Shown here in pieces: positions 16,602 through 28,174 of a stretch of DNA of 64,000 nucleotides. The stretch lies in contig NZ_CP085840.1 in NCBI RefSeq assembly GCF_020715685.1, positions 1,922,001-1,986,000 on the forward strand. Direction: 5' to 3'. The position numbers were made by a program, and so were the translations under genes. Every line of letters starts with the position of its first letter. Within the stretch, counting starts at the first letter, position 1. Below the pieces are notes generated by a model that did not search any database, had not been told where the DNA came from, and worked only from the letters and a program-made list of their open reading frames with translations. The DNA comes from Dermatobacter hominis. Its GTDB lineage: Bacteria > Actinomycetota > Acidimicrobiia > Acidimicrobiales > Microtrichaceae.

Positions 16602-17516
16602 TCAGACCGGGTCGAGCAGCGACATGACGAGGCCGTCGAGGATGTCCGACTCGGACACCAGGCACTCCTCGAACCCGTAGGTCCGGAACAGCTGGACGAG
16701 CACGCAGCAACCGCCGACGATCACGTCGGCCCGCTCCCGCTCGAGGCCCGGGTTGTGCACCCGATCGGCGAGCGGCTCGGTGGCGAGCGTGCGGAACACG
16801 TCCTCGACCGCCTCGTGGGTGAGCACGAAGTGGTGGATCACCTCGGGGTCGTAGGTGGCGAGGCCGATCTCGACCGCGGCGACGTTGGTGACCGTCCCGG
16901 CCAGGCCGATGAACCGGGTCGGCGCGCTCACGCCGGGAAGCACGCGCTGCACGTCCTGGAGGTGCTGCTCCACGATCGAGAGGGCGTTCGACAGCTCCTC
17001 CGGCAGGGGCGGATCGCCGTGGAGGTACTTCTCGGTCAGCCGGACGCAGCCCATGTCGACCGACACGGCGCCCTCGAGCTGCGTGCCGCCGACGGCGAAC
17101 TCGGTCGAGCCTCCGCCGATGTCGATGACGACGAACGGGCCCTCGGTCGGGTCCAGCGCCGAGGTCGCGCCCCGGTACGACAGCTGCGCCTCCTCCTCGC
17201 CCGACAGGAGCTCCGGGCGGGTGCCCAGGATCTCCTCGGCGGCGGCGAAGAACTCGTCGCGGTTGGCGGCGTCGCGCGAGGCGGAGGTGGCGGCCATGCG
17301 GACCCGGGTCGCCCCGAGCCGGTCCATCTCGCCCTTGTACTCGCGCAGCACGTCGAGGGTCCGCTCGACGGCGGCCGGATCGAGCCGGCCGGTGGCGTCG
17401 ACGCCCTGGCCGAGGCGCGTGATGCGCATCAGGCGCAGCAGCGGGCGCTCGCCGTCGGAGACGAGCAGGCGGACGGAGTTGGTGCCGCAGTCGATGGCGG
17501 CGACGGGTTCAGCCAC
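16602..17516 (-). CDS. ppx: Exopolyphosphatase / guanosine pentaphosphatase family (Ppx/GppA)
   Basis: A 304-residue ASKHA-fold phosphatase close in size to short mycobacterial Ppx. The phosphate-1 motif AIDCGTNSVRLLV is at residues 6-18 and the second nucleotide motif VIDIGGGSTEF near 136. It cleaves terminal phosphates from polyphosphate and possibly pppGpp. The GTG at 17516 overlaps the MocA-DUF501 stop by 8 nt, so the two are translationally coupled; DUF501 next to ppx is a standard actinobacterial pair (Rv1025-Rv1026). The frame is open 240 nt upstream, but that part shows no similarity and lies in the upstream gene. Confidence 0.88.
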   Translation of the reverse strand: MAEPVAAIDCGTNSVRLLVSDGERPLLRLMRITRLGQGVDATGRLDPAAVERTLDVLREYKGEMDRLGATRVRMAATSASRDAANRDEFFAAAEEILGTRPELLSGEEEAQLSYRGATSALDPTEGPFVVIDIGGGSTEFAVGGTQLEGAVSVDMGCVRLTEKYLHGDPPLPEELSNALSIVEQHLQDVQRVLPGVSAPTRFIGLAGTVTNVAAVEIGLATYDPEVIHHFVLTHEAVEDVFRTLATEPLADRVHNPGLERERADVIVGGCCVLVQLFRTYGFEECLVSESDILDGLVMSLLDPV

Positions 17517-18744
17517 CAGTGGGCTCCTCGGGTGGTTCGGCGTCCGACGGTCGGGCTGCACCCCGGTCGGGGTGCGACCGCGAGTCTGCGCCGTCCGGCT
17601 CGGAGCTGTCAGGTCGTGGTGCGGCGGCGTCACCGTCGGCCGTGCGGAGGGCGGCGTCGCCGCCGGTGGCGAGGGCGGCACCGGCGCCGATGGCCAGCAG
17701 CTCCGGCGGGAGCCGATCGGCGACCCAGCGCCCCACCGGATCGTCGCCGGTCGCAAGGTGGTGCGCGTAGTGGGTGTGCAGGCACTTCACGCCGGTGCGG
17801 GTGCCGCCGACGCCGCCCGACGGCGCCGGGCCCGTGTGGCCGGCGGGCAGGGCGGCGTCGCGCTCGGCGGCATACCGGGCGTGGGTGGCGGCCAGCTCGG
17901 CGGCGTCGACCTCGCGCTCTGCCGAGTCCACCCCGCCGGCCGACTCGAGCCGCCCGATCTCCTTGTTCAGATCGGGGTCGACGAGCCAGTAGCGGGTGGG
18001 CATCGGACGCCCGTCGGGCAGGAGCGGCGCGTTACGGATCACGACCGGGGCGCCACCCGCTCGGCGGACCACGACGTCGAACGGCGCCAGCGGCTCGCGC
18101 CCGAGGAGCGCGCGCACCGCGGCCCGGTCGGCCGGGCTCGCGGCCCCGGAGGCCGTCGGCGGCCGCAGGTCATCGGCCCGGTCGACGTCGCGGGCCGACC
18201 CCGGCACCTCGACGGTCGCCACCAGGTCGGGCCGGGACCGCATCAGCACCCTGGCCCCCTCGTCGCCGTCGGACGGCAGCTCGGCCCAGAGCGACCGATC
18301 GATCCGGACCGGCGGGCTCGGCCGACCCCCGAACGAGGCGGTGACGAGCGGACCGTCCGCGCCGGCCACGAGGCGCCAGGCCTCGGCGCCGACGTCGGGC
18401 ATGTCGCCGAGGCCGACCACCACCGCGTCGGCACCCCGAGCGGCCGCGGCGGCGACGCCGGTCCGCAGCGACGATGCCTGGCCGTCGGCCCAGTCGGGGT
18501 TTGCGACGACCTCCACGCCGCTCAGGTCGCCGAGGACCTCGCCGACGTCGACCGCGCCGGCCACGACGACGACGTCGCCGATGCCGGCCGCCACCGCCGC
18601 GGCCACTGCCCGGCGCAGGACCGGCACGCCGGCGTCGTCGGCGAGCAGCTTGTGCCCGTCGCCCTCGAACCGGGACCCCGCGCCGGCCGCCAGCACGACG
18701 GCGACCGTGCGCCCCGTCGTGGCGCCAGGGCCGTGGTCGGTCAT
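17509..18744 (-). CDS. MocA-like nucleotidyltransferase fused to DUF501
   Basis: A 411-residue two-domain protein. Residues 1-200 are a MobA/MocA-type NTP transferase: AVVLAAGAGSRFEGDGHKLL (15-34), the GDMPD metal motif (about 113-117) and DVDRADDL. Residues 215-360 are DUF501, with RYWLVDPDLNKEIGRLES and GVGGTRTGVKCLHTHYAH. The last 60 residues are Pro/Asp-rich and disordered. MocA enzymes attach CMP to the molybdenum cofactor; related members act on other substrates. DUF501 has no known activity. In mycobacteria DUF501 is a separate gene next to ppx, so the joined transferase is unusual. Predicted leaderless. Confidence 0.8.
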   Translation of the reverse strand: MTDHGPGATTGRTVAVVLAAGAGSRFEGDGHKLLADDAGVPVLRRAVAAAVAAGIGDVVVVAGAVDVGEVLGDLSGVEVVANPDWADGQASSLRTGVAAAAARGADAVVVGLGDMPDVGAEAWRLVAGADGPLVTASFGGRPSPPVRIDRSLWAELPSDGDEGARVLMRSRPDLVATVEVPGSARDVDRADDLRPPTASGAASPADRAAVRALLGREPLAPFDVVVRRAGGAPVVIRNAPLLPDGRPMPTRYWLVDPDLNKEIGRLESAGGVDSAEREVDAAELAATHARYAAERDAALPAGHTGPAPSGGVGGTRTGVKCLHTHYAHHLATGDDPVGRWVADRLPPELLAIGAGAALATGGDAALRTADGDAAAPRPDSSEPDGADSRSHPDRGAARPSDAEPPEEPTGG

Positions 18745-18751
18745 GGTCCGG

Positions 18752-18757
18752 ACTGTA
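18752..18757 (-). promoter_or_regulatory. -10 box of the MocA-DUF501 and ppx operon
   Basis: TACAGT on the minus strand ends 7 nt before the ATG at 18744; predicted leaderless. Confidence 0.55.
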
Positions 18758-18808
18758 CCGGCGGGCCTCCCGACGCCCGGCGGGACGCCGGCGGGCCTCG
18801 GTCCGGGG

Positions 18809-19636
18809 TCAGGTCGCGAGTCGGGCCCGGGGCTCGGGCCGACCCGTCACGCCGAGCCCGTCGACGACGTACAGCGGCCCGTCGATCGCCGTCACGAACA
18901 GGCGGTCGAGGCCCGGCCCGCCGAAGGTGACGTCGGTCGGGTCGGCCGTCGGCAACGGGATCGTGGTGTCGAGTCCGTCCACCGTGAACCGGGCCAGCTG
19001 GCCGCCGCCCACCAGCGCGGTCCAGTAGCCGCCCTCGGCGTCGACGGTCGCGCCGTCGGGGTGGCCGTCGAGGTCGCCGACGGCCCCGAACACCCGGCGC
19101 GGACCGACCGCTCCCGTCGACGGCTCGTAGTCGTACGCGTAGTAGTCGGCCGACGTGTCGCCGATCAGGAGCGTCGGGGTGCCGTCGAGGTCGACGACCG
19201 CCGGGCCGTTCGTGTTCGAGATGTCGGGGTCGACGAGCCGCCAGCCGTCGGTCGCGGACCACCACCACGAGCTGCCCTCCGCCGGACCCAGGTTGAGGCG
19301 GCCGGTGATCACGTGCCCGTCGAGATCGGCGCAGGCGTCGTTGGCCCGACCACCGAGCTCGTCGGGGTACCGGGCCACCAGCTCCTCGGTGCGGGCGTCG
19401 GGGTCGACGGCGACCAGGCCCTCGTCCACCACGACGAGCAGGCGGCCGTCCTCGGTCGGCACCACGCCGGTCGGCATCGACGACAGGGCGAAGCCGTGCA
19501 CCTCGCCCTCGCCGCCGTCGAGCCAGTGCAACGTGCCGCCGAGGCAGTCGACCAGGTACAGGCGCTCACGGCGGTCGTCCCACACCACGCTCTCGCCCCA
19601 CGCGTACGTCGTGTCGCCCACCGGGCTGATGTCCAT
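18809..19636 (-). CDS. SMP-30/gluconolactonase/regucalcin family protein
   Basis: A 275-residue six-bladed propeller lactonase-like protein. The metal-site motifs are present in order: GESVVWDD (Glu near 14), GGRANDACADLDG (Asn near 97), SNTNGPAVV (Asn near 143) and HPDGATVDAEGGYW (Asp near 192). The family hydrolyses sugar lactones and similar esters in the cytoplasm. It is divergent from the SDR gene (54 bp apart), so the two may act in one sugar- or hydroxyacid-oxidation step: a dehydrogenase making a lactone and a lactonase opening it. Substrate unknown. Confidence 0.8.
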   Translation of the reverse strand: MDISPVGDTTYAWGESVVWDDRRERLYLVDCLGGTLHWLDGGEGEVHGFALSSMPTGVVPTEDGRLLVVVDEGLVAVDPDARTEELVARYPDELGGRANDACADLDGHVITGRLNLGPAEGSSWWWSATDGWRLVDPDISNTNGPAVVDLDGTPTLLIGDTSADYYAYDYEPSTGAVGPRRVFGAVGDLDGHPDGATVDAEGGYWTALVGGGQLARFTVDGLDTTIPLPTADPTDVTFGGPGLDRLFVTAIDGPLYVVDGLGVTGRPEPRARLAT

Positions 19637-19678
19637 CGCACGAGCCTGTCACGATCCCGCGCCGGCGGGCCCGGTGGG

Positions 19679-19684
19679 TACGTT
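19679..19684 (+). promoter_or_regulatory. -10 box of the SDR gene
   Basis: TACGTT ends 6 nt before the ATG at 19691; predicted leaderless. Confidence 0.5.
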
Positions 19685-19690
19685 GTCGCC

Positions 19691-20434
19691 ATGGACCTGG
19701 GCATCAGCGGGAGGCGGGCGGCGGTGGCGGCGGGGACGGCCGGGCTCGGGCTCGGCGCGGCCCGGGCGCTGGCGGCCGAGGGCGTGGCGGTCGCGGTCTG
19801 CGGCCGCGACGGCGACAAGGTGGCCGCCACCGTCGCCGAGCTGGGCGGATCGGCGGCCGGGGTGGTCGCCGACCTGTCGAGCACCGACGAGGCCGAGCGC
19901 TTCGCCACCGAGGCGGCCGAGCGCCTGGGCGGGCCGCTCGACATCCTGGTGTGCAACGCGGGCGGGCCGCCGAGCGGGAACTTCGCCAGCACCGGCCTCG
20001 ACGCCTACCGCGCCGCGCTGGAGCTGAACTTCCTGTCGACGATCGCCCTGTGCCAGGTCGCCGTGCCGGGCATGCGGGAGCGGGGGTGGGGTCGGGTCGT
20101 GGCGATCAGCTCGATCGGCGCCCGCCAGCCGATCGGGGGGCTCATCGCCAGCTCGACCGCCCGGGCCGCGGTCACCAGCTTCCTGAAGGTGCTGTCGACC
20201 GAGGTGGCGCCCGACGGCGTCACGGTGAACAACCTGCAGCCCGGCCTGCACGCCACCGCCCGCATGACCGAGCTCTACCGGGGCCGGCCCGACACCGCCG
20301 GCATCCCGGCCGGCTTCGCCGGCGATCCCGACGACTTCGGCGCCGTCGCCGCGTTCCTCTGCTCGCAGCAGGCGCGCTTCGTCACCGGCGTGGGCCTGCA
20401 CGTCGACGGTGGCGCCTACCAGGGCCTCCAGTAG
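19691..20434 (+). CDS. Short-chain dehydrogenase/reductase-like protein without YxxxK
   Basis: A 247-residue Rossmann protein. The glycine motif is altered to AAGTAGLGLG (residues 14-23), NAGG follows strand 4 and a serine is kept in VAISSIGARQ (near 140). Where YxxxK should follow, the sequence is LIASSTARAAV, so the catalytic Tyr and Lys are missing. This divergent branch of FabG-like SDRs is known in many genomes without assigned function. Cofactor preference: ARG in CGRDGDK after strand 2 suggests NADP. It stands opposite the SMP-30 gene and converges on ftsB. Confidence 0.75.
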   Translation: MDLGISGRRAAVAAGTAGLGLGAARALAAEGVAVAVCGRDGDKVAATVAELGGSAAGVVADLSSTDEAERFATEAAERLGGPLDILVCNAGGPPSGNFASTGLDAYRAALELNFLSTIALCQVAVPGMRERGWGRVVAISSIGARQPIGGLIASSTARAAVTSFLKVLSTEVAPDGVTVNNLQPGLHATARMTELYRGRPDTAGIPAGFAGDPDDFGAVAAFLCSQQARFVTGVGLHVDGGAYQGLQ

Positions 20435-20472
20435 CCGTCGCCCGACCCCGCCGCTCGACCGCCGAGCGCTTC

Positions 20473-20512
20473 GTTCCCAGATCCTGGGGTGTTCGCCCCA
20501 GGATCTGGGAAC
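20473..20512. terminator. Long intergenic palindrome, probable bidirectional terminator
   Basis: A perfect 17-bp stem (GTTCCCAGATCCTGGGG at 20473-20489 with 20496-20512) around the 6-nt loop TGTTCG, between the convergent SDR and ftsB 3' ends. Its right flank GGAACAGAGCG is identical to that of the palindrome at 13613-13670. Confidence 0.65.
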
Positions 20513-20523
20513 AGAGCGAGGGC

Positions 20524-20560
20524 GGGCGAGCGCGGGCCGGGCGAGCGCGGGCCGGGCGAG
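20524..20560. repeat. Tandem 15-bp GC-rich repeats
   Basis: GGGCGAGCGCGGGCC at 20524 and 20539, then a partial third copy (GGGCGAG) to 20560. As at 13560, GC-rich tandem repeats directly flank a long palindrome. Confidence 0.7.
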
Positions 20561-20581
20561 TGACGGGCGGAGGAGAGGGGG

Positions 20582-22419
<1,838 letters not shown>

Positions 22420-22584
22420 TCATCGACCGTCGTGGGGGCCGATCAGCCGGGTCCGCGCTGGGGACACCGTACCGGCGGCATCTTGCCAGCACCGGGCAAT
22501 CGCCCCCACATCCGAACCCTCCGGACGGTCGGCCACGACCCGTTCCGAGCGCGCCGCACCAGCGGTCCGGGGACGAGCCCGCAG

Positions 22585-24468
22585 CTAGAGGTTGCTGCGG
22601 ATGAGGTCGGCGTAGGCCCGCGCGCCCGCGGGCCGCAGATGGGCGCCGTCGGGCGCGAACCACTCGGGGTGGTCGGCCGAGAGGCCGTGCCAGTCCACGA
22701 GCACGGCGTTCGGGTGGCGCTCGGCCGCGTCGGCGAGGCGCTGGTTGACGAGGTCCTGCCAGGGCCGCTCGACCTTGGCGTTCACGAGCAGCACCTGGCG
22801 GTCGCCCGCGATCTCGAACAGCCGGTCGAGGTCGCCGTCGGAGAACGTCCCGTTCGTCCCCGCGTGGATGATGATCGGACCGGGCGCCTTGCCCTCGGAC
22901 ACGAACCACTGCACGACCTGCAGGACGGTGTCGAACTGCCGCCCGACCTTGGCGTTGACGGTCAGGCCCGGCATCGCGGTCTTGAGCGGACCCGACGCAC
23001 CGAGCATGACCGAGTCGCCCACGGCGACGGCGTTGGTCGCGGTCTGGGTCACGCCGACCGTCGTCGCGGGCGCGACCGGCGGCGCCGTCGCCGGCGCCAC
23101 GGCCTGACCCGCCACCGTCGTCGGCGGCAGCGTCGTGGTCGTCGTCGGCGGCGCGGTCGAGGTCGTCATCGCCTCCTCGAGGTCGGGCACGGCCGCGGCC
23201 TCGAGGGCGATCTTCTCCCGGTCGGGGCTGCTGGCGGCCTGCTGGAGCCCCATGGCGATCAGCGCCACCAGGGCGAGGCTCGTGCCGCCGACGATCGTGA
23301 GCTGGCGTGCGTAGGCCGCACGGCGCTGGCCCGTCGACTCCCGGAACGAGCGCCACCAGCTGCCCAGCGCGCCGGAGCGGAGCGGCTGCTCGACGTACCG
23401 GTACGACACCTCCGCCGCGCCCATCGTCAGCCCGATCCGGAGCACGAACACCGGCCACCCGGTGAACGGCAGGTCGAGCTCGGGCCGCGTGACCATGAAG
23501 ATCGGCCAGTGCCAGAGGTAGATCGAGTACGAGCGCACGCCGATCCAGCGCAGCGGCGCCCACCCCAGCACCTTGTGCAGCTGGCTCGCGGGGTGCACGA
23601 GCACCGCGATCACGACGACGCAGATGACGTCGAGCAGCAGCATGCCGCCCCGATAGATGAACGGGTCGAACGCGTTGACGCGGACGAAGAACCAGGCGAT
23701 GAGCAGCAGCCCGGCCACGCCGGCGGCGTCCAGCGCCCTCCCGGCGCTGGCGGCCGCCCGGCCCCGCGTCCGCCACGGCGCCCACAGCACGGCGAGCAGC
23801 GCGCCCACCAGCAGGCCCGACGCCCTGGTGAAGGTCGAGTAGTAGACGGCGGAGGGGTCGGTGAACTCCTCGAAGCGGATCGCCATCCAGGCGGCGGAGG
23901 CGAGCGAGAGGCCGCCGAGGATCCACGCCACCTTCTTGCGGCCGACCTTGGCCATCCCGAGCGCGAACACCGCCGGGAAGACGACGTAGAACTGCTCCTC
24001 GATCGCGAGCGACCAGAGGTGCTGCAGCAGCGGTGGCCGGCCGGCCTGCGCGAAGTACGACTCGTTCAGGTAGATCTGCCACCAGTTCGAGACGTAGAGG
24101 AGTGCGGCCAGCACGTCGCCGCCCATGCGCCCGGCCGCGTCGCGGTAGACGAGGAGCGACGCGACCGAGACCACGAGCAGCAGCAGGTAGAGCGCCGGCA
24201 GCAGGCGCCGGGCGCGACGGCCCCAGAACTGCCGCAGCGAGATGGCGCCGCTGTGGTGGCGCTCGTCGATCAGCAGCGCGGTGATGAGGAAGCCGCTGAC
24301 GACGAAGAACACCTCGACGCCGAGGAAGCCGCCCGGCATCCATCCGACGTCGGCGTGGTAGAGCACCACCGCCGTGACCGCGATCGCGCGCAGGCCGTCG
24401 AGCGACGGCCGATAGCCCAGCTTCGGGGGCGCGACAGGTGGAGCGGTGGCCGTGGCCATTCCCGTCAT
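22585..24468 (-). CDS. OafA-type acyltransferase 3 with C-terminal SGNH domain
   Basis: A 627-residue membrane acyltransferase. Residues 20-400 carry about ten membrane segments with family motifs RPSLDGLRAIAV, GVEVFFVVSGFLI and LWSLAIEEQFY. A Thr/Pro-rich linker (about 430-480) leads to an extracytoplasmic SGNH domain with the nucleophile block GDSVML (near 495), GTNG and DGAHLRP. Such proteins move acetyl groups across the membrane and place them on peptidoglycan or polysaccharide (OatA/OafA logic). It fits a role in modifying the envelope glycans produced by the polysaccharide genes of the window. A second in-frame ATG at 24459 is possible. Confidence 0.85.
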   Translation of the reverse strand: MTGMATATAPPVAPPKLGYRPSLDGLRAIAVTAVVLYHADVGWMPGGFLGVEVFFVVSGFLITALLIDERHHSGAISLRQFWGRRARRLLPALYLLLLVVSVASLLVYRDAAGRMGGDVLAALLYVSNWWQIYLNESYFAQAGRPPLLQHLWSLAIEEQFYVVFPAVFALGMAKVGRKKVAWILGGLSLASAAWMAIRFEEFTDPSAVYYSTFTRASGLLVGALLAVLWAPWRTRGRAAASAGRALDAAGVAGLLLIAWFFVRVNAFDPFIYRGGMLLLDVICVVVIAVLVHPASQLHKVLGWAPLRWIGVRSYSIYLWHWPIFMVTRPELDLPFTGWPVFVLRIGLTMGAAEVSYRYVEQPLRSGALGSWWRSFRESTGQRRAAYARQLTIVGGTSLALVALIAMGLQQAASSPDREKIALEAAAVPDLEEAMTTSTAPPTTTTTLPPTTVAGQAVAPATAPPVAPATTVGVTQTATNAVAVGDSVMLGASGPLKTAMPGLTVNAKVGRQFDTVLQVVQWFVSEGKAPGPIIIHAGTNGTFSDGDLDRLFEIAGDRQVLLVNAKVERPWQDLVNQRLADAAERHPNAVLVDWHGLSADHPEWFAPDGAHLRPAGARAYADLIRSNL

Positions 24469-24510
24469 TCTGGTCGCTGGGACCCCCTCGGCTGGGGACG
24501 GGGTGTGGGT

Positions 24511-25758
24511 CTACCCAGCACCACCCTGGGCGGTCGCGGCGGGCCGGGGACCGGCATCGGGACGGGGCGTCAGGCGCACCCGGAACGACCGCACGGCGCG
24601 GGCGAAGATGTTCGGCTCGACGTCCGGCTCGGTGACCACGACGGGCGGTTCGAAGCGTCGGGTGAGCTCGCGGAACAGCGCCTGCAGCTCCCGTCGGGCC
24701 AGGTTCGCACCCAGGCAGAAGTGCGTGCCGTGGCCGAACGCGACGTGGGGGTTGGGGCTGCGGGTGACGTCGAACGTGAAGGGGTGGACGAACACGTCCT
24801 CGTCCCGGTTGGCCGACGGGTAGAGCAGCACGACGCGGTCGCCCTCGGCCACGGGACGGCCGCCGATGGTGGCGTCCGCCGTCGCGGTGCGGAAGAAGTT
24901 GTTGAGCGGCGTCACCCAGCGGATCAGCTCCTCGACCGCGGTCGTCACCACCTCGGGTTCGGCCGCCATCCGCTCCCAGGAGTCGGGGTGGTCCGCCAGG
25001 ACGCGGATCCCGTGGGAGATCACCGTGCGGGTGGTCTCGGCGCCGCCGGCGATGAACAGGCCGACCTCGTGGATCATCCGGTTGGGCCCGTACCCGCCCT
25101 CGCCGTGCAGGTCGGTGTTGGCCCAGACCGACAGGAGGTCGTCCATCGGGCACGCCTGCTTCTCGGGCAGGACCGAGCCGACCGTCTGGGCGAACTCGCC
25201 GATGGCCTCGAAGAGGTCCTCGGCCGCGGACTGGTCGTGCGGCGCGGCGTCGATCCGCATGAGCCGCTCGGACCAGCGCTTCACGTCGGGCCAGCGGTCC
25301 TCGGGCAGGCCGAGCAGCCGGGCCGTGAGCCGGCACGGCAGCGGGGCGGCCAGCGCCTCGACGACGTCGACCGACCCCGACTCGTCGGCGCCGGCGGCCA
25401 GGCCGTCGAGCAGGCCGTCGACCGTCGTCGCGACCCAGTCGTCCTGGTCGCGGACGGCCCGGGGCGTGAACCGGCTCGACACCAGGCGGCGCTGGGCGAC
25501 GTGGCCCGGGTCGTCCTGGGCGATGATGCTGTTCTCCTCGGGGGCCCACCACGAGCGGTAGCCCCGGGCCGACGAGAACACGGCGGCGTTGCGCTCGACC
25601 TCGAGCACGTCGGCGTGGCGGGTGACGGCCCACAGGCCGTTGGCCTCGTCCCGGTAGAGGGGCTCGTTGGCCCGCATCCACGCCCACAGGTCGTGTGGGT
25701 CCGTGCGGTACAGCTCCGGGTCGAGCAGGTCCGGCTCGGGACGGGTCGCGATGGCCAT
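24511..25758 (-). CDS. Cytochrome P450
   Basis: A 415-residue soluble bacterial P450. The I-helix oxygen-binding motif is AGGAETTR (near 234), the K-helix EXXR is EELIR, and the heme loop is FGHGTHFCLGANLAR with the thiolate Cys near 350. The overall pattern (HVAQRRLVSSRFTP, NRDEDVFVHPFTFDVTR) is like the CYP125/CYP142/CYP124 actinobacterial groups that oxidise sterol side chains and lipids. No ferredoxin gene is adjacent. A CAGACT box 8 nt before the ATG suggests a leaderless transcript. Substrate not determined. Confidence 0.88.
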   Translation of the reverse strand: MAIATRPEPDLLDPELYRTDPHDLWAWMRANEPLYRDEANGLWAVTRHADVLEVERNAAVFSSARGYRSWWAPEENSIIAQDDPGHVAQRRLVSSRFTPRAVRDQDDWVATTVDGLLDGLAAGADESGSVDVVEALAAPLPCRLTARLLGLPEDRWPDVKRWSERLMRIDAAPHDQSAAEDLFEAIGEFAQTVGSVLPEKQACPMDDLLSVWANTDLHGEGGYGPNRMIHEVGLFIAGGAETTRTVISHGIRVLADHPDSWERMAAEPEVVTTAVEELIRWVTPLNNFFRTATADATIGGRPVAEGDRVVLLYPSANRDEDVFVHPFTFDVTRSPNPHVAFGHGTHFCLGANLARRELQALFRELTRRFEPPVVVTEPDVEPNIFARAVRSFRVRLTPRPDAGPRPAATAQGGAG

Positions 25759-25766
25759 GGCCCGAC

Positions 25767-25772
25767 AGTCTG
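25767..25772 (-). promoter_or_regulatory. -10 box of the P450 gene
   Basis: CAGACT on the minus strand ends 8 nt before the ATG at 25758, within the 18-bp gap after the MDMPI gene. Confidence 0.35.
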
Positions 25773-25776
25773 CCGG

Positions 25777-26532
25777 TCAGTTGCCGCCGATGGAGGTCCA
25801 GGCCGACGCGACCGCCTCGTCGCCGATGACCTCGATCGAGCCGTCGGGGATGTCACGGCCCCAGAGGCGGAGCAGCAGGTGCTCGGCCGTTCCCCGGATC
25901 GCGGCGTCGCCCTTGCGGTGCGATCGGTCGAGCACGTACTCGCCGTCGACGACCTCCACGGTCCACTCACCCGGCGTGTCGGTGCAGTGGAGGTGGGCGC
26001 TGCCCGGGGGGAGCACGATGCCGTCGCGCTCCACCTTCCGGGGGACGATCACCTCGAGGTACTCGTCGACGCCGTCGGCGGCGAGCGCCGGGTCCATCTC
26101 CCTCGGCGAGGCGACCGCCGCCTCGGCGTCCCACCGGTGGAGCGCCGTCTCGTGCGTCTGCCGTCGGAGCCACACCGCGATCGTCGGGTCGGGGATCGGG
26201 AACGGGGTCCACGTGGGCGCGTCGAGCGGCGCGGCGTCGAGCGCGTTCGCCAGACCGATCGCCCCGTCGCCGAACCAGCGGGCCAGCGCGTCGGCCTCCT
26301 CGGGCGGCGGCTCCGACAGCGGGTCGGTGGCGCGGGCCCGGGCGGGTGGGGCACCGGTCTCGACGCACTCCCGCGCCCAGCGGTGGACCCCGCCGAGGTG
26401 CTCGACGAGGTCCCGCAGCGTCCAGCCCGGGCACGAGGGGACGGGGGCCGACAGGTCGGTGACGATCAGCTCGGTGATGCGGGCCGAGTCGTTGCGGAGG
26501 CGCACGGTGTCCTGGACGGCGGGCGTGGTCAC
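25777..26532 (-). CDS. Maleylpyruvate isomerase-type, probable mycothiol-dependent metalloenzyme
   Basis: A 251-residue protein of the DinB/MDMPI superfamily. The three metal ligands of Corynebacterium maleylpyruvate isomerase (His52, Glu144, His148) have clear counterparts: the His in LVEHLGGVHRWA and the Glu and second His in THETALHRWD. A C-terminal SCP2-like domain carries HLHCTDTPGEWTVEV. Members use mycothiol as cosubstrate. The neighbour upstream makes inositol phosphate, the first precursor of mycothiol. The physiological reaction is not known. GTG at 26532 is supported by a TAGCGT box 8 nt upstream. Confidence 0.8.
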   Translation of the reverse strand: MTTPAVQDTVRLRNDSARITELIVTDLSAPVPSCPGWTLRDLVEHLGGVHRWARECVETGAPPARARATDPLSEPPPEEADALARWFGDGAIGLANALDAAPLDAPTWTPFPIPDPTIAVWLRRQTHETALHRWDAEAAVASPREMDPALAADGVDEYLEVIVPRKVERDGIVLPPGSAHLHCTDTPGEWTVEVVDGEYVLDRSHRKGDAAIRGTAEHLLLRLWGRDIPDGSIEVIGDEAVASAWTSIGGN

Positions 26533-26540
26533 GGACCGAG

Positions 26541-26546
26541 ACGCTA
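26541..26546 (-). promoter_or_regulatory. -10 box of the MDMPI gene
   Basis: TAGCGT on the minus strand ends 8 nt before the GTG at 26532; predicted leaderless. Confidence 0.5.
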
Positions 26547-26600
26547 CCGGGCGCCCGACGGTCCCCCGGAGCCGATCCGCCGCCCCCCGTTCTGTCGCCT

Positions 26601-26656
26601 CCCGTTCTGTGATGCTCGATACGTCGACATCGACGTATCGAGCATCACAGAACGGG
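26601..26656. terminator. 27-bp perfect palindrome, probable terminator
   Basis: Arms at 26601-26627 and 26630-26656 are perfect inverted copies (outer end CCCGTTCTGTGATG) with a 2-nt centre. It lies 28 bp after the inositol-3-phosphate synthase stop and before the MDMPI gene on the same strand. A direct copy of CCGTTCTGT precedes it at 26587. Confidence 0.65.
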
Positions 26657-26684
26657 ACAGCGGGTCCGGGTCGGTGCGGTCGGG

Positions 26685-27989
<1,305 letters not shown>

Positions 27990-27995
27990 GGCCGC

Positions 27996-28001
27996 ACTCT
28001 A
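27996..28001 (-). promoter_or_regulatory. -10 box of the inositol phosphate synthase gene
   Basis: TAGAGT on the minus strand ends 6 nt before the ATG at 27989; predicted leaderless. Confidence 0.5.
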
Positions 28002-28086
28002 GGACTCCCCCACCGCGGGCACCTCTGCGGCCACCCACGCGCCGAGGTCCCCGCACGGTCCACCCCAGCCCGCACCCCGACCGCGC

Positions 28087-28139
28087 CCGCTTTCGCAGCG
28101 ATCTCTGTCGGCAGACGACAGAAACCGCTGCGAAAGCGG
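28087..28139. terminator. Two-part intergenic palindrome after mazG
   Basis: Outer 14-bp stem CCGCTTTCGCAGCG (28087-28100) with 28126-28139, inner 6-bp stem CTGTCG (28105-28110) with CGACAG (28116-28121) around GCAGA. It lies 36 bp past the mazG stop and ahead of the inositol synthase promoter. Confidence 0.65.
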
Positions 28140-28174
28140 CGCGTGTGGGCTGACGGGCGACGGCGGGCCGGGCG

